Positions 4,938-7,468 of a stretch of DNA of 7,468 bases are shown here, in pieces (positions within the stretch are counted from its first letter, which is position 1; every line of letters starts with the position of its first letter). The stretch is from NCBI GenBank assembly GCA_018260275.1, contig JAGLBK010000131.1, positions 1 through 7,468 on the forward strand, read 5' to 3'. The notes below the pieces were generated by a model. That model saw only the letters and a program-made list of their open reading frames with translations. It had not been told where the DNA came from and searched no databases. The DNA comes from Deinococcus sp. Lineage in GTDB: Bacteria; Deinococcota; Deinococci; Deinococcales; Deinococcaceae. The position numbers were made by a program, and so were the translations under genes.

Positions 4938-5636
4938 ATGGCCCACCGCATTCAAGTGCCCGAAATTGTGGCGCAGATCGTCCTGGGGCCGCAGGAAACC
5001 CGGCATGTGCAGGTGCTACGGCTGCGGCCCGGCGAAGTTATTCAGGTGTTCGACGGGCGCGGTGGGCAGGCCAGCGCCGTCTTGCGCGAACTGGAAGAAG
5101 GCCGGGCCGTGCTGGAACTGGCCCCTGAAGTGCAGGTGCAGTCGCGCGGGGCCGAGCTGCCCGCGCCCGTGACCCTGGCGATCGCGCTGCTCAAGGGCGA
5201 TAAGTTGGCCGACGTGGTGCGGGCCGCCACCGAACTGGGGGTCAGCCACGTGCAACTCCTGGTCACACAACACGCCGAGGCGCGGGAGATCGGCGCACAG
5301 AAGCTGGTTCGCCTGCGCCGCATTGCCAGCGAAGCCGCGCGGCAATCCGAGCGCACGGTCACGCCCGAAGTGCTGGAACCGGTCGCCATCGCCAGCCTGA
5401 GCTGGGAAGGCAGACTGTTGGTCGCCCACCCCGGCAGTCAGGCCCGCGTGACCGAGCTGCTCGACTGGCAGGCGCCCCTGACGGTCCTGAGTGGCCCGGA
5501 AGGAGGACTCTCGGAGCAGGAGATGGCTGGATTGCTGGCGCGGGGTGCCCAGGCGGTGACGCTCGGCCCACGCATTCTGAGAGCAGAAACGGCTCCGCTG
5601 GCCCTCCTCGGAGCGATTGCAGCTACAGGGGTTTGA
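4938..5636 (+). CDS. rsmE: 16S rRNA (uracil1498-N3)-methyltransferase
   Basis: RsmE methylates N3 of U1498 in 16S rRNA of the small subunit using S-adenosylmethionine. It belongs to the SPOUT class with a deep trefoil knot. The 232-aa product has the normal length. The N-terminal PUA-like domain (1-70) contains ETRHVQVLRLRPGEVIQVFDGRG (20-42). The SPOUT domain begins with LLKGDKLADVVRAATELGV (84-102), then SEAARQSERT (131-140), the SAM-binding loop LSGPEGGLSEQE (184-195) and the knot motif LGPRILRAETA (209-219). These are the diagnostic motifs of the family. The ATG at 4938 is preferred over a GTG at 4893 inside prmA because it begins directly at the conserved N-terminus and GAGG lies six bases upstream, partly within the prmA stop codon. 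The 8-base gap from prmA indicates co-transcription. Confidence 0.95.
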   Translation: MAHRIQVPEIVAQIVLGPQETRHVQVLRLRPGEVIQVFDGRGGQASAVLRELEEGRAVLELAPEVQVQSRGAELPAPVTLAIALLKGDKLADVVRAATELGVSHVQLLVTQHAEAREIGAQKLVRLRRIASEAARQSERTVTPEVLEPVAIASLSWEGRLLVAHPGSQARVTELLDWQAPLTVLSGPEGGLSEQEMAGLLARGAQAVTLGPRILRAETAPLALLGAIAATGV

Positions 5637-5657
5637 CCAGAACACGGACAGGAGGAA

Positions 5658-5676
5658 ATACCGTTCTGAACGGTAT
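5658..5676. repeat. Perfect short inverted repeat between convergent genes
   Basis: ATACCGTT and AACGGTAT form an 8-bp perfect stem with a three-base loop, CTG. It lies between the stops of the convergent rsmE (5636) and LCP (5730) genes. Neither strand has a run of T directly after it, so it is a weak intrinsic terminator at best. It could act on either transcript as a 3'-end stabilising hairpin. A palindromic protein-binding site is possible but less likely between two 3' ends. Confidence 0.45.
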
Positions 5677-5729
5677 GGGCGTGCAAAACTGCAAAATCGA
5701 ATTCATGGCCGCCTGACCTGTCATTCTGG

Positions 5730-6896
5730 TCAGTTCGGCGGTGTGTCGCTACCCAGCCGGATAGTCGTTTCTGCCCCGGCGGTCGGCGCTTCGTTGCTGA
5801 CGCTGCCGAATCCCAGGGTCTGCCGCACCCGGTTCGCCCCGGTGCCGGAAATGGTCGTGGTGGTTTCGTGGCGGGGTTCCTCGGCAATATTGACCGAAGC
5901 GTACCCGCTGGCTTCCAGCCGCGATTTCAGCCGCGCGGCGCTGCCTGCAGGGGCAGCCAGATTGACCACGCTGATGGTCTGGTTGCGCGGGTCGCTGGGA
6001 TCGCGGAAGTGCTGCTGCACCAGCTGGCGCAGCGCCGGGCGGTCCGCCACCCAGGTTCCGCCCTGGCCGAAGCTGCCGGGCAGGGTCAGGGCACTAATTT
6101 TAGGGCCGTTCAGGACTGCGCCCAGCAGTTCGCCGACCTGAGTGCGTGTCAGGCCGCTCTTGGTATTGCGGTTGATCGCTCCGGCAGCGCCCGGCAAGCG
6201 CCACCAGTTCAGCGGACTGCGGAGTTTGTTGCTCAGCGCACCGATGAACGCCTGCTGCCGCCCGACGCGGCCTATATCCGACATGCCGTCGTGCCGGAAA
6301 CGCAGAAAGCCCTCGGCCTGTTCGCCGGTGAGGTTCTGGGGGCCAGGTTGCAGGTCGATGTGCAGGTGCCCGGCGTTATCGTCGTATTTCATGCGCTGTG
6401 GCACGTCCACCGTGACGCCGCCCGCCGCGTTGGTCAGGTCACGCACGGCGCTGAGCGATAAGAACAGGTAGCCATCGACGGGGACGCCTGTCAGCTTCTG
6501 TACGGTGGTCATCAGCGCTCTGGGTCCGGCTTCGGGGTCATCCGGCGAGGTTTCGGCGGCGTGTTTGTTGGCACTGTTGATCTTGCCCCAGCCGTAACCG
6601 CCGATATCGACCCAGGTGTCGCGCGGAATACTCAGCAGGTTGATCTGCCCACCTGGGCGAATTTGCGCCAGCATCAGCGTGTCGGTGCGGGTCTTGAAAT
6701 CCAGGGGCTTGGCCGGGTAGGGCCAGACGGGGGCTTTCCAGTCGTAATCGACATCCATACCCGCCAGCACGAGATTGATCGGTCCCTCCGCTTTGTGCGG
6801 CAGGGTTCCGTAACGCAGCAGGGCCGGAACTGCCGGAGAAAGCAGCGCCGTGAGTCCTGCGAGAGCAAGCAGAATAAAAGCAGGCGGACGAAGCAC
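5730..6896 (-). CDS. LytR-CpsA-Psr (LCP) family envelope protein with LytR_C domain
   Basis: LCP proteins are membrane-anchored enzymes acting outside the cytoplasm. Characterised members transfer lipid-linked glycopolymers onto peptidoglycan. With the GTG start the product is 388 aa. Residues 4-28 form the N-terminal membrane anchor. The LCP domain spans about 38-225, with INLVLAGMD (40-48), TRTDTLMLAQI (69-79), LLSIPRDTWVDI (87-98), KINSAN (105-110), the LSLSAVRDLTNAAGGVTVDVP core (146-166) and FLRFRHD.MSDIGRVGRQQAFI (197-218). The Arg and Asp residues of these motifs, which bind the pyrophosphate lipid and metal, are all present. Residues 306-365 match the LytR_C domain (ISVVNLAAPAGSAARLKSRLEASGY). 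The frame allows a TTG start at 6938, but GTG 6896 lies six bases behind a full promoter and puts the hydrophobic anchor at the very N-terminus. The glycan it would attach is unknown. Confidence 0.9.
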   Translation of the reverse strand: MLRPPAFILLALAGLTALLSPAVPALLRYGTLPHKAEGPINLVLAGMDVDYDWKAPVWPYPAKPLDFKTRTDTLMLAQIRPGGQINLLSIPRDTWVDIGGYGWGKINSANKHAAETSPDDPEAGPRALMTTVQKLTGVPVDGYLFLSLSAVRDLTNAAGGVTVDVPQRMKYDDNAGHLHIDLQPGPQNLTGEQAEGFLRFRHDGMSDIGRVGRQQAFIGALSNKLRSPLNWWRLPGAAGAINRNTKSGLTRTQVGELLGAVLNGPKISALTLPGSFGQGGTWVADRPALRQLVQQHFRDPSDPRNQTISVVNLAAPAGSAARLKSRLEASGYASVNIAEEPRHETTTTISGTGANRVRQTLGFGSVSNEAPTAGAETTIRLGSDTPPN

Positions 6897-6902
6897 CGAG
6901 CG

Positions 6903-6931
6903 AGAATAGCGGGTCTGGCATGAGGAACCAA
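6903..6931 (-). promoter_or_regulatory. Promoter of the LCP gene, leaderless layout
   Basis: On the minus strand the -35 box TTGGTT (6926-6931) is followed after exactly 17 bases by the -10 box TATTCT (6903-6908), which ends six bases before the GTG at 6896. It is one of the best sigma-70-type matches in the window. It argues for a leaderless message starting at that GTG and against the TTG at 6938, which lies upstream of the -35 box. Confidence 0.6.
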
Positions 6932-6992
6932 CAGCCAAAAGGTGGAGACCACGTTGTCGCGTGGCCCTTCATAGAACTGAGTTTTAAGAAAA

Positions 6993-7020
6993 TTGATATG
7001 ACCGCCTGTTAAGCTAAAAT
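6993..7020 (+). promoter_or_regulatory. Promoter of the lipoprotein gene
   Basis: TTGATA (6993-6998) is followed after 16 bases by TAAAAT (7015-7020), a good sigma-70 pair, but the ATG comes only three bases later. An overlapping TAAGCT (7010-7015), eight bases before the ATG, would suit a leaderless start better yet has no matching -35 box. The surrounding A/T-rich 30 bases stand out from the flanks and hold the promoter in either case. Confidence 0.5.
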
Positions 7021-7023
7021 CCT

Positions 7024-7468
7024 ATGAATAGATCGATTGCTCCGTTGATGCTGGCTGCCCTGACCGTCGCCCTGTCGAGCTGCTCGTCAGATCCTAAAAC
7101 CCCGGCGGCGGCCCCCGTTCAGGTCGCTGGAACGGTCAAGAGTGGCTCGGGTACCGGTACGATTTCACTTGCCGGAACAGGAACGACGGTGCTGGCTTCG
7201 GCCCCTGTGGCGGCTGACGGCAGCTTTACGCTGACCCTGCCGGACGCGGGTGCGCTGGCCGGGCAGCTGGTGTCGGCCAGCACGATCATGGCGAACGTAG
7301 GCTGTACAGGCGACCTGACTTCCAGTAATGCGGTGGCCAGGGGCTTTGGCTTTGCGGCACTCAACGCCGTGCGGGGCGGCGCTTCACAGCAGGTCTATGC
7401 GGCCTCGGCACAGGGCCATGTCGCGTCGGTCAGTTCCGAGATGAATATGGACCTATGGGTCTATGTCG
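7024..7468 (+). CDS. Putative lipoprotein, N-terminal part (3' end outside window)
   Basis: The frame is open for 148 codons from ATG 7024 to the window edge with no stop. Residues 1-20 form a lipoprotein signal peptide: MNR, a hydrophobic core (about 5-16), then the lipobox LSSC with the acylated Cys at 20. The mature protein would be anchored by lipid on the outer face of the membrane. A short Ser/Pro/Ala linker (21-32) follows. VQVAGTVKSGSGTGTISLAGTG...APVAADGSFTLTLP (32-73) then looks like a small carboxypeptidase-regulatory or Ig-like beta domain: a VxGTV strand followed by a DGSFTLTLP turn. The rest is Ala/Ser/Val-rich with one Cys (94). I recognise no specific family. It is divergent from the LCP gene with promoters back to back, which permits shared regulation, but functional linkage is only inferred. 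Confidence 0.75.
   Translation, partial: MNRSIAPLMLAALTVALSSCSSDPKTPAAAPVQVAGTVKSGSGTGTISLAGTGTTVLASAPVAADGSFTLTLPDAGALAGQLVSASTIMANVGCTGDLTSSNAVARGFGFAALNAVRGGASQQVYAASAQGHVASVSSEMNMDLWVYV

Noticed and set aside
5868..6461. Plus-strand open frame of 197 codons
   Set aside because: It is antisense to the core of the LCP domain and shows no motif of its own.

Overview
The window looks like chromosomal DNA from a Deinococcus-type bacterium. The base composition is high-GC. The PrmA, RibF and RsmE proteins read as Deinococcus-Thermus-like. Several genes carry a TANNNT -10 box only 6-7 bases before the start codon with no Shine-Dalgarno sequence, which is the leaderless-mRNA arrangement common in Deinococcus. 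The assignment comes from protein character and promoter style, not from a database search.

Layout from left to right. The plus strand opens with the 3' end of ribF (riboflavin kinase/FAD synthetase). It is followed by a secreted or membrane-anchored Ser/Arg/Pro-rich protein of unknown function (339-1055). The 294-base gap that follows contains a 195-bp element with perfect 15-bp terminal inverted repeats and no transposase (MITE-like, 1153-1347), flanked on its left by what looks like the orphan 3' tail of a broken minus-strand gene. The minus strand from 3143 down to 1350 then holds a compact cluster: an ECF sigma factor, a DUF427 protein, a hotdog-fold thioesterase (4-base overlap with the DUF427 gene) and a 101-aa unknown protein whose stop codon lies two bases from the MITE-like element. 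Further right on the minus strand are a 145-aa unknown soluble protein and a 46-aa single-pass membrane protein, each with a hairpin downstream.

A divergent intergenic region (3952-4116) leads to a plus-strand pair, prmA (ribosomal protein L11 methyltransferase) and rsmE (16S rRNA m3U1498 methyltransferase), 8 bases apart. Both modify the translation apparatus. On the minus strand, converging with rsmE, is a LytR-CpsA-Psr cell-envelope protein with a C-terminal LytR_C domain. Its most likely start is a GTG at 6896 behind a complete promoter. A divergent promoter then drives a truncated lipoprotein gene that runs off the window.

Most of the window is ordinary housekeeping and conserved accessory sequence, and I see no phage, CRISPR or defence system. 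The points worth a second look are the MITE-like element with the adjacent gene remnant, the repeated leaderless promoter layout (which changes some start calls), the ECF sigma factor with no recognisable anti-sigma gene in its cluster, and several small lineage-specific proteins.
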